Counted from the first letter of the stretch, positions 16,943 to 26,028 are shown. The stretch is DNA of 63,695 nucleotides from Pseudomonas sp. GM21 (GCF_000282215.1 NZ_AKJS01000192.1:1-63695); one strand, 5' to 3'. Translations and numbers: made by a program. The notes: generated by a model not told the origin, from the letters alone.

Positions 16943-18330
16943 CCATCGACAGCCGCATTCAGGTCGTGTTGATCGACGATGATCCCCATCTGCGTCAGGC
17001 CCTGAGCCAGACCCTGGACCTCGCCGGCCTGAAAATCCTGCCGCTGGCGCAAGCCAAAGGCCTGGCCGCGCAACTGGAGCGTGACTGGCCGGGCGTGGTG
17101 GTCAGCGACATTCGCATGCCGGGCATGGACGGCCTCGAACTGCTGACCGAACTGCATGCCCAGGACCCGGAGCTGCCGGTGCTGTTGATCACCGGTCACG
17201 GCGATGTACCGCTGGCGGTACAAGCCATGCGCGCCGGGGCCTATGACTTCCTGGAAAAACCCTTCGCCAGCGACGCCCTGCTCGACAGCGTGCGCCGCGC
17301 GCTGGACTTGCGCCGGTTGGTGCTGGATAACCGCAGCCTGCGTCTGGCCCTGAGTGATCGCAATGAATTGAGCACTCGACTGGTCGGGCAATCGGCGCCG
17401 ATGCTGCGTCTGCGCGAGCAGATTGGCGCACTGGCCGCGACCAAGGCCGATGTGTTGATTTTGGGTGAAACCGGCGCGGGCAAAGAAGTCGTGGCCCGGG
17501 CGTTGCACGATTTGTCGAACCGTCGTAATGGTCCGTTCGTGGCGATCAATGCCGGCGCACTGGCCGAGTCTGTGGTGGAAAGCGAGCTGTTCGGTCACGA
17601 GCCCGGGGCCTTCACCGGGGCGCAAAAGCGCCGCATCGGCAAGTTCGAATTCGCCAACGGCGGCACACTGTTCCTCGACGAAATCGAGAGCATGAGCCTG
17701 GACGTGCAGGTGAAATTGCTGCGCTTGTTGCAGGAGCGCGTCGTCGAGCGTTTGGGCGGCAATCAGTTGATCCCCCTGGACATCCGCATCATCGCCGCGA
17801 CCAAGGAAGACTTGCGCCAGTCCGCCGATCAAGGACGTTTCCGCGCTGACCTGTATTACCGCCTGAACGTCGCGCCGCTGCGTATTCCGCCACTGCGCGA
17901 GCGCGGCGAAGATGCGTTGGTGATGTTCCAGCACTTCGCCGATGAAGCCAGCGCACGCCACGGTTTGCCGCCCCATGAGCTGCAACCGGGACAACGCGCC
18001 CTGCTGCTGCGCCACACCTGGCCCGGCAACGTACGCGAATTGCAAAACGCCGCCGAACGCTTCGCCCTGGGCCTGGAACTGGCGCTGGACAATACTATGC
18101 CGGAGGGCGGTACCAGTATGCCGGTTCAGGGGTTCAACGGCGGCTTGAGCGAACAAGTGGAAAACTTCGAAAAAAACCTGATTGCCGCCGAACTGGCACG
18201 CCCTCACACCTCCGTGCGCAGCCTCGCTGAAGCGCTGGGCATCCCGCGCAAGACCTTGCACGACAAGCTGCGCAAACACGGGCTGAATTTCGCCGGCGGC
18301 TCCAGCAGCCCTGCTGACGATCTCGATTGA
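16939..18330 (+). CDS. dctD: DctD-type sigma-54-dependent response regulator
   Basis: The 463-residue activator has a receiver domain (D13-D15 acidic pair, phosphoacceptor Asp 57 in VVSDIRMPGMDG), then an AAA+ sigma-54 activation domain. The latter shows Walker A GETGAGKE, the sigma-54 contact loop GAFTGAQ, Walker B-like GGTLFLDEIE and RFRADLYYRLN. A Fis-type helix-turn-helix (VRSLAEALGIPRKTLHDKLR) closes the protein. It should activate sigma-54 promoters when phosphorylated by the upstream kinase, with which it overlaps by four bases. Confidence 0.92.
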   Translation: MTIDSRIQVVLIDDDPHLRQALSQTLDLAGLKILPLAQAKGLAAQLERDWPGVVVSDIRMPGMDGLELLTELHAQDPELPVLLITGHGDVPLAVQAMRAGAYDFLEKPFASDALLDSVRRALDLRRLVLDNRSLRLALSDRNELSTRLVGQSAPMLRLREQIGALAATKADVLILGETGAGKEVVARALHDLSNRRNGPFVAINAGALAESVVESELFGHEPGAFTGAQKRRIGKFEFANGGTLFLDEIESMSLDVQVKLLRLLQERVVERLGGNQLIPLDIRIIAATKEDLRQSADQGRFRADLYYRLNVAPLRIPPLRERGEDALVMFQHFADEASARHGLPPHELQPGQRALLLRHTWPGNVRELQNAAERFALGLELALDNTMPEGGTSMPVQGFNGGLSEQVENFEKNLIAAELARPHTSVRSLAEALGIPRKTLHDKLRKHGLNFAGGSSSPADDLD

Positions 18331-18370
18331 GCGACCGTTAAATCATCATTTTCAACCAAGAGGCCCGCGC

Positions 18371-18826
18371 ATGAACCGCGACAGTCGTCACCTGGAATCC
18401 ATTCTCCATCGCGACATCCCCCTGACGCAGGCCATGGGCATCAAAGTGCTCGACTGGCACGACCAGCAACTGCGCCTGTACTTGCCACTGGAGGCCAACG
18501 TCAATCACAAAAGCACCATGTTCGGTGGCAGTTTGTATTGCGGCGCGGTGCTGGCGGGTTGGGGCTGGCTGCATTTGCGCTTGCGTGAGGAAGGGATTGA
18601 AGACGGGCATATCGTGATTCAGGAAGGGCAGATCAGCTATCCGCTACCGGTGACCCAGGACGCGACGGCGATTTGCCAGGCGCCGAGTGCGGCAGTGTGG
18701 AAGAAGTTTTTGGCGATGTATCAGCGCTATGGGCGAGCGCGATTGACGCTGCATTCACGGATTGTGAATGTCGGCAGTGATGAGGATGCGGTGAAGTTTA
18801 CCGGGCAGTACGTCCTTCACCGGTAA
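18371..18826 (+). CDS. YiiD C-terminal-type thioesterase
   Basis: This 151-residue protein has a hotdog-fold signature, VNHKSTMFGGSLYCGAVLAGW, like the C-terminal domain of YiiD. It likely hydrolyses an acyl-CoA or acyl carrier thioester; the substrate is unknown. It follows dctD by 40 bp and could share its transcript, though no functional link is evident. Its 3' end abuts two palindromic repeats. Confidence 0.8.
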   Translation: MNRDSRHLESILHRDIPLTQAMGIKVLDWHDQQLRLYLPLEANVNHKSTMFGGSLYCGAVLAGWGWLHLRLREEGIEDGHIVIQEGQISYPLPVTQDATAICQAPSAAVWKKFLAMYQRYGRARLTLHSRIVNVGSDEDAVKFTGQYVLHR

Positions 18827-18828
18827 CT

Positions 18829-18930
18829 GATCGTTCCCACGCTCCGCGTGGGAATACAGCCCGTGACGCTCCGCGTCACTGGACGCGGAGCGTCCCTAGA
18901 GGCGTTACCACGCAGAGCGTGGGAACGATC
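18829..18930. repeat. GATCGTTCCCACGCTC palindrome (copy 1 of 6)
   Basis: Inverted copies of GATCGTTCCCACGCTCYGCG bound an inner palindrome around GACGCTCCGCGTC. The same composite recurs at 26029, 47593, 51348, 57542 and 59777, always in intergenic space directly after a gene end. Confidence 0.85.
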
Positions 18931-18935
18931 TTATT

Positions 18936-19014
18936 CGCAGCCTCGTTTCACTCGACAGCTCCTACAGAAAATCGCATCCCTCCTGTAGGAGCTGTCGAGT
19001 GAAACGAGGCTGCG
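18936..19014. repeat. perfect 32-bp inverted repeat
   Basis: The arms at 18936-18967 and 18983-19014 are exact complements over 32 bases and enclose a 15-base spacer. The core reads TCGACAGCTCCTACAG. It is unlike the neighbouring GATCGTTCCC element and sits between convergent gene ends, where it could also stop transcription. Confidence 0.85.
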
Positions 19015-19025
19015 ATCCTTGATCT

Positions 19026-19859
19026 TTACGCCCGTGCCAACGCCAACAATTTTTCGCGCCACGCAGCCTTCGCCGGCAGCGCCAAAAAGAACTCATTCAA
19101 CAGCGATTCCCGTGCAGGATAGCAAAACGGCGCACCGCTCAAGTCCAGCACCTCGCCGCCCGCTCCTTCCAGCACGCCTTGCGCCGCTGCCGTGTCCCAC
19201 TGCGAAGTCGGTGCCAGGCGCGGATAACAATCCGCCGCCCCTTCCGCCAACAGGCAGAACTTCAGCGAACTGCCGATATTGGCCAGTTGCAACTCACCCA
19301 GACTGTCGCTCAACCCAGCCAGCAAGCGCTCTTGTTCCGGGCTCGAATGTCGACGACTGGCGACCACGGTAAACGCCTCTCCCACTGCAGGCACTTCGCG
19401 AACCTGGATCGGCAATGGCTGGCTGCCCTTGTCGCCGCGCCAGGCGCCCAAACCCGCACCACCGACATAGAAACGCCCGTTGGTCGGCACCGACACCACA
19501 CCAAACACCACTCGCCCCTGCTCGATCAGCGCGATGTTGACGGTGAACTCTTCGCTGCCGGTAATGAATTCCTTGGTCCCGTCCAACGGGTCCACCAGCC
19601 ACCACCGCTGCCATCCGGCACGCACGCTTTGTGGGATGTTGGCGTCTTCTTCAGACAACACCGGAATGCTTGGGTCCAGCGCGGTCAAACCGGACAGAAT
19701 CAAATGATGAGCCGCGAGGTCTGCGGCGGTGACCGGAGAATCATCAGACTTGGACGTCACGGCAGTATCGATGCGCCAGAACGGCAGAATCGCTTCGCCA
19801 GCCGTCAATGCCAGTTCGATCACCGGCGCCATCAACGGATGGGGAAAATTCAACTTCAT
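19026..19859 (-). CDS. cysQ: 3'(2'),5'-bisphosphate nucleotidase
   Basis: The 277-residue inositol-monophosphatase-fold enzyme removes phosphate from 3'-phosphoadenosine 5'-phosphate, a by-product of sulfate assimilation. Metal-binding motifs are visible: LSEED (E70/E71), DPLDGTKEF (D90, D93) and SQWDTAAAQGVLEGAGG near the C-terminus. Its ATG overlaps the upstream nudE stop (ATGA), a common Pseudomonas pairing. Confidence 0.95.
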   Translation of the reverse strand: MKLNFPHPLMAPVIELALTAGEAILPFWRIDTAVTSKSDDSPVTAADLAAHHLILSGLTALDPSIPVLSEEDANIPQSVRAGWQRWWLVDPLDGTKEFITGSEEFTVNIALIEQGRVVFGVVSVPTNGRFYVGGAGLGAWRGDKGSQPLPIQVREVPAVGEAFTVVASRRHSSPEQERLLAGLSDSLGELQLANIGSSLKFCLLAEGAADCYPRLAPTSQWDTAAAQGVLEGAGGEVLDLSGAPFCYPARESLLNEFFLALPAKAAWREKLLALARA

Positions 19860-20422
19860 GGCAAAAACACCCCACGCTGGGTCAGTAGGTCACGGGCCAG
19901 ATACAGTGCCGCCAAGGCACGGCCCTCGGTGAAGCGCGGGTTCTGCGCCAGGGCGGATAACTCACGCAGATTGATCTTGTCTACGCCCATCGGCTCGGGC
20001 TCGTCGCCTTCAAGGCTTTCTTCATACAGATCGGTGGCCAGCACCACCTGGATCTTCTGGCTCATGTAACCGGGCGACAACGACAACTCGGTCAGATGCT
20101 CCAGCTGTCGTGCGCCATACCCGGCTTCTTCCTTGAGCTCACGCACAGCAGCCGCCAGCACGTCTTCACCCGGCTCGATCAGGCCTTTGGGCAAAGACAG
20201 CTCATATTCATCCGTGCCGCCGCAGTATTCCTCGACCAACACCGCATGATCCGAATCGAGCATGGCCACGATCATCACCGCGCCATACCCCGCGCCTTTG
20301 CCGACCAGACGCTCGTACGTGCGCTCCACGCCATTGGAAAAGCGCAGTTTCAGCTCTTCGACACAAAACAAACGGCTGGTGGCGACGATCTCGCGGGCAA
20401 GTACGGTGGGTTTCTGGCGCAT
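19856..20422 (-). CDS. nudE: ADP-compound Nudix hydrolase
   Basis: The 188-residue protein carries a complete Nudix box GLIEPGEDVLAAAVRELKEE (continuing AGY). Its layout is that of NudE, which cleaves ADP-ribose, NADH and diadenosine compounds. It is first in a two-gene operon with cysQ and divergent from yrfG, with about 90 bp between them for both promoters. Confidence 0.92.
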   Translation of the reverse strand: MRQKPTVLAREIVATSRLFCVEELKLRFSNGVERTYERLVGKGAGYGAVMIVAMLDSDHAVLVEEYCGGTDEYELSLPKGLIEPGEDVLAAAVRELKEEAGYGARQLEHLTELSLSPGYMSQKIQVVLATDLYEESLEGDEPEPMGVDKINLRELSALAQNPRFTEGRALAALYLARDLLTQRGVFLP

Positions 20423-20512
20423 GAAAAGCTCCTTGGCGTGAACGCGCTACTATACCCGGCCTATCCTGTTTGTTGACTCTGGATATCTCTTTTACCGCTG
20501 GAGAAGTTTTTT

Positions 20513-21175
20513 ATGTCCCTGCTGCCCTGGCGCGACATCGACACCGTTCTGCTGGACATGGACGGCACGCTGCTGGACCTGCATTACGACAATCATTTCT
20601 GGATGGAGCACTTGCCTCAGCGTTACGCCGAGCTGCATGGGGTGAGCCGGACCATGGCCGAGCTGGAATTGCAGCCGCTGTTCGAACGTAATGCCGGCCA
20701 GTTGCAGTGGTACTGCCTGGATTTCTGGAGCGCCGAATTGAAACTGCCGGTGCGCGAACTGAAACTGGAAACCGCGCACCTGATCGCCTTGCGCCCGGAT
20801 GCTGATACCTTTCTGGCGGCAGTCAGACAGGCGGGCAAGCGTGTGGTGATGATTACCAATGCGCACCGGGATTCGCTGTCATTGAAGCTGGAAAGGATTG
20901 AACTGGCGCCCTACTTCGAGCGTTTGATCAGCTCGCATGATTACGGTTTCCCCAAAGAGAATGCGCAGTTCTGGGAGGCGTTGCAGGCGGACATCGGCTT
21001 TGATCCGGCGCGTAGCCTGTTTATCGATGACACGTTGCCGATCCTGCGCAGTGCCCGCCGTTTTGGCGTGGCGCATCTGTTGGCGGTGAGCGAGCCGGAC
21101 AGTCGCAAAGGGCCCAAGGACACGGCGGAGTTTGCGGCGGTGGGGGATTATCGGGATTTGATTGCAGGGCTTTAG
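20513..21175 (+). CDS. yrfG: GMP/IMP nucleotidase, HAD family
   Basis: The 220-residue HAD-fold phosphatase has the catalytic Asp pair in LLDMDGTLLD (D15, D17), ITNAH as motif II, a Lys in FPKENAQFW and SLFIDDTLPIL as motif IV. It matches YrfG, a 5'-nucleotidase for IMP and GMP. The divergent nudE-cysQ operon also acts on nucleotides, a recurrent arrangement. Confidence 0.92.
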   Translation: MSLLPWRDIDTVLLDMDGTLLDLHYDNHFWMEHLPQRYAELHGVSRTMAELELQPLFERNAGQLQWYCLDFWSAELKLPVRELKLETAHLIALRPDADTFLAAVRQAGKRVVMITNAHRDSLSLKLERIELAPYFERLISSHDYGFPKENAQFWEALQADIGFDPARSLFIDDTLPILRSARRFGVAHLLAVSEPDSRKGPKDTAEFAAVGDYRDLIAGL

Positions 21176-21190
21176 ACCGAGTCGTCTGCA

Positions 21191-21252
21191 TCGCGGGCAA
21201 GCCACGCTCCCACAGGTTTTATGTCGTCTGTAGGAGCGTGACTTGCCCGCGA
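21191..21252. repeat. REP-like inverted repeat between convergent genes
   Basis: TCGCGGGCAAGCCACGCTCC and an imperfect complement (GGAGCGTGACTTGCCCGCGA) enclose about 22 bp. It lies between the ends of yrfG and the LysM gene. Confidence 0.75.
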
Positions 21253-21275
21253 AGGCCATCACACGGTCTTGAGGG

Positions 21276-21716
21276 TTACTCGGGAATCCGCAACGACTGC
21301 CCTGGATAGATCTTGTTCACGTCCTTGAGCATCGGCTTGTTGGCATCGAAAATCTTTTGATACTTGTTGGCATCGCCATACACGCGCAAGGAAATCGCGC
21401 TGAGGGTGTCACCCTTCACCACCGTGACAAACACCGCAGCCTTCGCCACCGGCCCGGTCACGGTGATCTGGTCATCAACATTGCCCACACCGGCAATATT
21501 GCCCACCGCCAGCAGAATTTTTTCCTTCTCTTCCTGACTGCCGACTTCCCCGGTCACGGTCACTGTGTCGCCATCCACCGTGGCCTGTACATTCGGGTTA
21601 CCCAAGCCGACCTTGCTGATGTGTTCCTTCAACTGCTCGCTGGCATTGGCGTTGCCGGGGGTCAGCAGATCGAGCAGTTTTTCGCCGGCTTCCTTCACAA
21701 AGCTAAAAATACTCAT
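21276..21716 (-). CDS. kbp: LysM/BON potassium-binding protein
   Basis: The 146-residue protein has an N-terminal helix (MSIFSFVKEAGEKLLDLL), a BON domain (~30-85, with VTVTGEVGSQEEKEKILLAV) and a C-terminal LysM domain (~93-145, VVKGDTLSAISLRVYG to IYPGQSLRIPE). It matches E. coli YgaU/Kbp along its length, a cytoplasmic K+-binding protein. The start at 21716 lies just after a GGAGAG; the longer frame upstream runs into the divergent LysR gene and is a shadow. Confidence 0.93.
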   Translation of the reverse strand: MSIFSFVKEAGEKLLDLLTPGNANASEQLKEHISKVGLGNPNVQATVDGDTVTVTGEVGSQEEKEKILLAVGNIAGVGNVDDQITVTGPVAKAAVFVTVVKGDTLSAISLRVYGDANKYQKIFDANKPMLKDVNKIYPGQSLRIPE

Positions 21717-21852
21717 GGTGCACTCTCCTTGGGTTTGGTTTCCAGACGCAAAAGCGTAGACCAAGCGGGTAACCCCCGGCTCCAACCCGACCAATGACGT
21801 TGATCGGGTGCAAGCGCTAGAATCCCCTCCTTCACCGCGCCCTGGAGCGAAG

Positions 21853-22740
21853 ATGGACATCAAGCAACTGAAATTCCTCATCGCCCTCGACGAAACCCGG
21901 CACTTTGGCCAGGCCGCCGCCCGCTGCCACATCACCCAGCCGACCCTGTCCATGCGCTTGCGCAGCCTCGAAGAAGAACTCGAGTTGCCGCTGGTCAATC
22001 GTGGTCAGCGCTTTGAAGGGTTTACCGCACCGGGTGAACGTGTGCTGGCCTGGGCGCGCACCGTGCTGGCGGCTTATGACGGCTTGCAGGCTGAAGCCGC
22101 GGCCTGTCGCGGCAACCTGGTCGGTACGTTGCGCCTGGGTGTGGTGCCGCTGTCGAGTTTCGATCCGTTGCCGCTGATGCAACGCTTGCACGCTGAACAC
22201 CCGAACTTGCGCTTCGAACTCTCGGCACTGAGTTCCGAGCAAATTCTCGAGCAGCTGTCGAACAATCGTCTGGACCTCGGCGTGTCTTATCTGGAGCGCC
22301 TGGACAACGAGCGCTTCGATTCGCTGGCGTTCAGTGAAACCCACATGGGCCTGCTCTACGATCAGCGCTTTTTCAGTTTCGGCGAAGCGCCTTTGAGCTG
22401 GGAGTCGCTGATCGCAATGCCGCTGGGAATGCTCACCAGTGGCATGCACTTTCGCCAGTCCATCGACCACAACTTCCACAGCCGCGGCCTGTCACCCCAA
22501 CCACTGCTGCAAACCGACGCGGTGCACCAATTGTTACAAGCGGTTCATGGCGGCATGTGCTGCGCGGTGATGCCGCTGGACGGCGGTCTGGAAAACCTCA
22601 CCGATCACTTGCGCCTGCACCCCATCGAAAACGCGCAAACCCTCGCACGGCTGGGGTTGATCATGCGTCGCAGCGCCCCACGCTCGGCCTTGGCGGAAGC
22701 CTGTTTTGCGATCTATCAGAAATCGTTGACAGCCTCTTGA
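21853..22740 (+). CDS. LysR-family regulator next to the formate dehydrogenase genes
   Basis: The 295-residue protein begins MDIKQLKFLIALDETRHFGQ, a typical LysR helix-turn-helix, followed by TQPTLSMRLRSLEEEL, and a LysR substrate domain. CTGGAG precedes the ATG by about eight bases. It lies 95 bp ahead of fdhD on the same strand and diverges from kbp. By position it may regulate fdhD-fdhF; the inducer is not apparent. Confidence 0.88.
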   Translation: MDIKQLKFLIALDETRHFGQAAARCHITQPTLSMRLRSLEEELELPLVNRGQRFEGFTAPGERVLAWARTVLAAYDGLQAEAAACRGNLVGTLRLGVVPLSSFDPLPLMQRLHAEHPNLRFELSALSSEQILEQLSNNRLDLGVSYLERLDNERFDSLAFSETHMGLLYDQRFFSFGEAPLSWESLIAMPLGMLTSGMHFRQSIDHNFHSRGLSPQPLLQTDAVHQLLQAVHGGMCCAVMPLDGGLENLTDHLRLHPIENAQTLARLGLIMRRSAPRSALAEACFAIYQKSLTAS

Positions 22741-22835
22741 TCGACGTCATCTATCGGTAGATCAGTAATAGCGATTAGACGCGACCAATTGACGCGCCTA
22801 GGCTTAAACCTGACTAATCCCGTCGGTGATGCCTC

Positions 22836-23675
22836 ATGAACACCAAGCGCCCCGGCTGCGCGGCGCCCGCACTCGAAACGCCCGCGCCAGACGCAAGCCA
22901 GACCTACAGTTTCTGTGACCTTCAATACACCGAATCGGCCAGCACCGCGCTGGCCGAAGAAGTGGCGTTGGCGATCGCCTTCAACGGCATCAGCCAGGCC
23001 GTCATGCTAGTGACGCCGACGGACCTTGAAGACTTCATCGTCGGCTTCAGTCTCGGCAGCGGCATTATCGAAGACGTGACTGACATCTATGACCTGCAAT
23101 TGACCGGTGAAGGATCGGCACAGTACGCGCAAGTGACCATCGCCAATCGCGCCTTCTGGAACCTCAAGCTGCAGCGGCGGCAACTGGCCGGCACGAGCGG
23201 TTGCGGGCTCTGTGGCGTGGAAGCGGTTGAGCAGGCATTGCCCGACCTCAAGGTGTTGCCCGGCGCGCCGCTGCCGCCCGCCGAATGGCTCGATGGCCTG
23301 CGCGAACGCATCGGCGCATTCCAACCGCTGGGTCAACATTGCGGCGCGGTGCACGCGGCGGTGTTCATGAATGATCAGGGTGAATTGCTGCTGGGCCGTG
23401 AAGACATCGGCCGGCACAACGCCCTCGACAAACTGATTGGCGGGTTGATCCGCCAGAAGATCCCGACGACTGGCGGCCTGGCGATTGTCACCAGCCGTTG
23501 CAGCCTCGAATTGATTCAGAAAGTCTTGCGTGCCGGCATCCAGACCCTGGTCAGCCTGTCGTCGCCCACGGGCCTTGCCGTGCAATGGGCCCGTCGCCAC
23601 AACCTCAATCTCATCCATCTACCCCAGAAGAATGCGCCGCGGGTCTACAGCCCAGCGTTGGAGACTCAAGCGTGA
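22836..23675 (+). CDS. fdhD: formate dehydrogenase accessory sulfurtransferase
   Basis: The 279-residue protein matches FdhD, which passes sulfur from IscS to the molybdenum cofactor and is needed for formate dehydrogenase activity. The active Cys pair is visible in GTSGCGLCGVE (C123, C126), with GREDIGRHNALDKLIGG and VTSRCSLELIQK as further hallmarks. Its TGA overlaps the GTG start of the downstream dehydrogenase (GTGA), so the maturase and its client are made together. Confidence 0.95.
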   Translation: MNTKRPGCAAPALETPAPDASQTYSFCDLQYTESASTALAEEVALAIAFNGISQAVMLVTPTDLEDFIVGFSLGSGIIEDVTDIYDLQLTGEGSAQYAQVTIANRAFWNLKLQRRQLAGTSGCGLCGVEAVEQALPDLKVLPGAPLPPAEWLDGLRERIGAFQPLGQHCGAVHAAVFMNDQGELLLGREDIGRHNALDKLIGGLIRQKIPTTGGLAIVTSRCSLELIQKVLRAGIQTLVSLSSPTGLAVQWARRHNLNLIHLPQKNAPRVYSPALETQA

Positions 23676-26020
23676 GCCAACATCAACAAGCCGACCAGAC
23701 ACCCGTCCCCCGCTACAAGCCCTATAAAGGCGCGGCCGGTGGTTGGGGCGCACTGGCCAGCGTTGCCCGGGCCTGGTTGACCAGCGACAACGCGCTGAAA
23801 AACCTGCGCATGATGCTCAAGACCAACAAGAACGGCGGGTTCGACTGCCCTGGTTGCGCCTGGGGCGATTCCAAGGAAGCCGGCATGGTGGCGTTCTGCG
23901 AGAATGGTGCCAAAGCGGTGAACTGGGAAGCGACCAAACGCCGTGTCGATGGCGCGTTTTTCGCCAAACACAGCGTCAGTTCGTTGCTGGAACAAAGCGA
24001 TTACTGGCTCGAGTACCAGGGTCGTTTGACCGAGCCGATGTGCTACGACGTCGAAACCGATCGCTACAAGCCGATCAGCTGGGAAGCGGCGTTCGCCTTG
24101 ATCGCCAGGCATCTGCGGGGCCTGTCGAACCCGAACCAGGCTGAGTTCTACACCTCGGGCCGCGCCAGCAACGAAGCGGCGTACCTCTATCAACTGTTTG
24201 TGCGCACTTACGGCACCAACAACTTCCCCGACTGCTCGAACATGTGCCACGAGGCCAGTGGTGTGGCGTTGGCGCAAAGTGTCGGCGTCGGCAAAGGCAC
24301 CGTGACGTTCGATGATTTTGAACACGCCGATGCGATTTTCGTCTGGGGCCAGAACCCCGGCACCAATCATCCCCGGATGCTCGAACCGTTGCGTGAAGCG
24401 GTGAAGCGCGGCGCCCAGGTTATCTGCATCAACCCGCTCAAAGAGCGGGGCCTGCAGCGCTTTCAGCACCCGCAGCACGCGATAGAAATGCTCACCAACG
24501 GTGACAAGCCCACCAACACCGCGTTCTTCCGTCCAGCCCTCGGTGGCGACATGGCGATTGTGCGCGGTATGGCGAAATTCCTGCTGCAATGGGAGCGCGA
24601 CGCACAGAAGGCCGGTGAGGCTGCCGTGTTCGACCACGACTTCCTCAACGAACACAGCGCCAACGTGCTGGAATACCTGGCCGCCGTCGACGATACGCCG
24701 TGGGAGCAAATCGTCGCACAGTCTGGCCTGCCCCTGGTGGAGGTCGAGCAAGCAGCGCGCATGTATGCCAAGAGCAGGAGCGTGATCATGTGCTGGGCCA
24801 TGGGCATCACCCAGCATCGCCACTCGGTTGCGACCATCCAGGAAATCGCCAACCTGATGCTGCTGCGCGGCAACATCGGCCGGCCGGGCGCCGGTCTGTG
24901 TCCGGTGCGTGGCCACAGTAACGTGCAGGGCGACCGGACCATGGGCATCAACGAGCGTCCACCGGTAGCGTTCCTCGATTCGCTGGAGCGTCGCTTCCAG
25001 TTCAAGGTACCGCGTGACAATGGCCACAACGTGATCGAGGCGATCCATGCCATGGCCGAAGGTCGCGCCAAAGTCTTTATCGGTCTGGGCGGCAACTTCG
25101 CCCAAGCCACTCCAGACAGTTCGCGCACCTTCCAGGCGTTGAGCAATTGCGACCTGACGGTGCAGATCAGCACCAAGCTCAACCGCAGCCATTTGGCACA
25201 TGGTAAAGATGCATTGATCCTGCCGTGCCTGGGCCGCACTGACATCGATATACAAACCGAAGGCCCGCAAGCGGTGACCGTGGAAGACTCGTTCAGCATG
25301 GTCCATGCCTCCAACGGCCAATTGCAGCCATTGTCGAACCGGATGCGCTCGGAGCCGTCGATCATTGCCGGTATCGCCGCCGCGACCCTGGGCAGTAAAC
25401 CGGTGGACTGGAACTGGCTGGTGGCCGATTACGGCCGTATCCGCGATCTGATCGCCGACACGATTCCAGGCTTTCGGGACTTCAACGAAAAGATCAAGAA
25501 TCCGGGCGGTTTTTATCTCGGCAACAGTGCCGGTGCGCGTAAATGGAACACACCGTCAGGCCGGGCCAATTTCCGTCCCAATGCCCTGCCTCAAGACTTG
25601 GTTCACGAGCGCACCCGCGCTACTGGCGTACTGCCGGATTTGATCATGCAATCGATGCGTTCCCACGATCAGTACAACACCACGATTTATGGTCTCGACG
25701 ACCGTTACCGAGGAGTAAAAGGCCAGCGCGACGTGTTGTTTGTGAACGAAGCTGACATCATTCGCCTGGGTTTCAAACCGGGACAGAAAGCCGACATTGT
25801 TTCGATCTGGGATGACGGGCGTGAGCGTCGGGTGAAAGGCTTCACACTGCTGGCGTTTGATATTCCCGCGGGGCAAGCGGCGGCTTACTACCCGGAAGTG
25901 AATCCGCTGGTGCCGCTGGAAAGCATCGGGGATGGCAGCCATACACCAACGTCGAAATTCGTGTCGATCCGGTTGGAAATGGCGAGTGAGACCGGGCTGA
26001 TTTTGGCAAGGTCGGCTTAA
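23672..26020 (+). CDS. FdhF/YdeP-family molybdopterin oxidoreductase
   Basis: The 782-residue enzyme has the molybdopterin oxidoreductase fold. Near the start are Cys 59 and Cys 62 (FDCPGCAWGD). The catalytic region DCSNMCHEASG has Cys (188, 192) where E. coli FdhF has selenocysteine. A C-terminal MopB-type dinucleotide-binding domain follows (LPDLIMQSMRSHDQYNTTIYG). The start is the GTG at 23672 overlapping the fdhD stop; earlier in-frame codons lie inside fdhD. It lacks FeS and cytochrome subunits nearby, so it is a stand-alone soluble form. Formate is the likely but unproven substrate; YdeP relatives are linked to acid resistance. Confidence 0.9.
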   Translation: MSQHQQADQTPVPRYKPYKGAAGGWGALASVARAWLTSDNALKNLRMMLKTNKNGGFDCPGCAWGDSKEAGMVAFCENGAKAVNWEATKRRVDGAFFAKHSVSSLLEQSDYWLEYQGRLTEPMCYDVETDRYKPISWEAAFALIARHLRGLSNPNQAEFYTSGRASNEAAYLYQLFVRTYGTNNFPDCSNMCHEASGVALAQSVGVGKGTVTFDDFEHADAIFVWGQNPGTNHPRMLEPLREAVKRGAQVICINPLKERGLQRFQHPQHAIEMLTNGDKPTNTAFFRPALGGDMAIVRGMAKFLLQWERDAQKAGEAAVFDHDFLNEHSANVLEYLAAVDDTPWEQIVAQSGLPLVEVEQAARMYAKSRSVIMCWAMGITQHRHSVATIQEIANLMLLRGNIGRPGAGLCPVRGHSNVQGDRTMGINERPPVAFLDSLERRFQFKVPRDNGHNVIEAIHAMAEGRAKVFIGLGGNFAQATPDSSRTFQALSNCDLTVQISTKLNRSHLAHGKDALILPCLGRTDIDIQTEGPQAVTVEDSFSMVHASNGQLQPLSNRMRSEPSIIAGIAAATLGSKPVDWNWLVADYGRIRDLIADTIPGFRDFNEKIKNPGGFYLGNSAGARKWNTPSGRANFRPNALPQDLVHERTRATGVLPDLIMQSMRSHDQYNTTIYGLDDRYRGVKGQRDVLFVNEADIIRLGFKPGQKADIVSIWDDGRERRVKGFTLLAFDIPAGQAAAYYPEVNPLVPLESIGDGSHTPTSKFVSIRLEMASETGLILARSA

Positions 26021-26028
26021 CGCGGCGT

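Noticed and set aside
16777..18279. Long minus-strand frame of 500 codons opposite dctD
   Set aside because: It is antisense to a gene with full receiver, AAA+ and Fis domains. It has no recognisable motifs and a composition typical of the complementary frame of GC-rich coding DNA.
23498..23671. Longer form of the FdhF-like protein starting inside fdhD
   Set aside because: The first 58 residues would be read out of frame through conserved fdhD sequence; the GTG overlapping the fdhD stop is the natural start.
23666..25321. Minus-strand frame of 551 codons opposite fdhF
   Set aside because: The molybdopterin oxidoreductase on the plus strand explains the region; the frame is rich in H, Q, R and A as expected for an antisense shadow.
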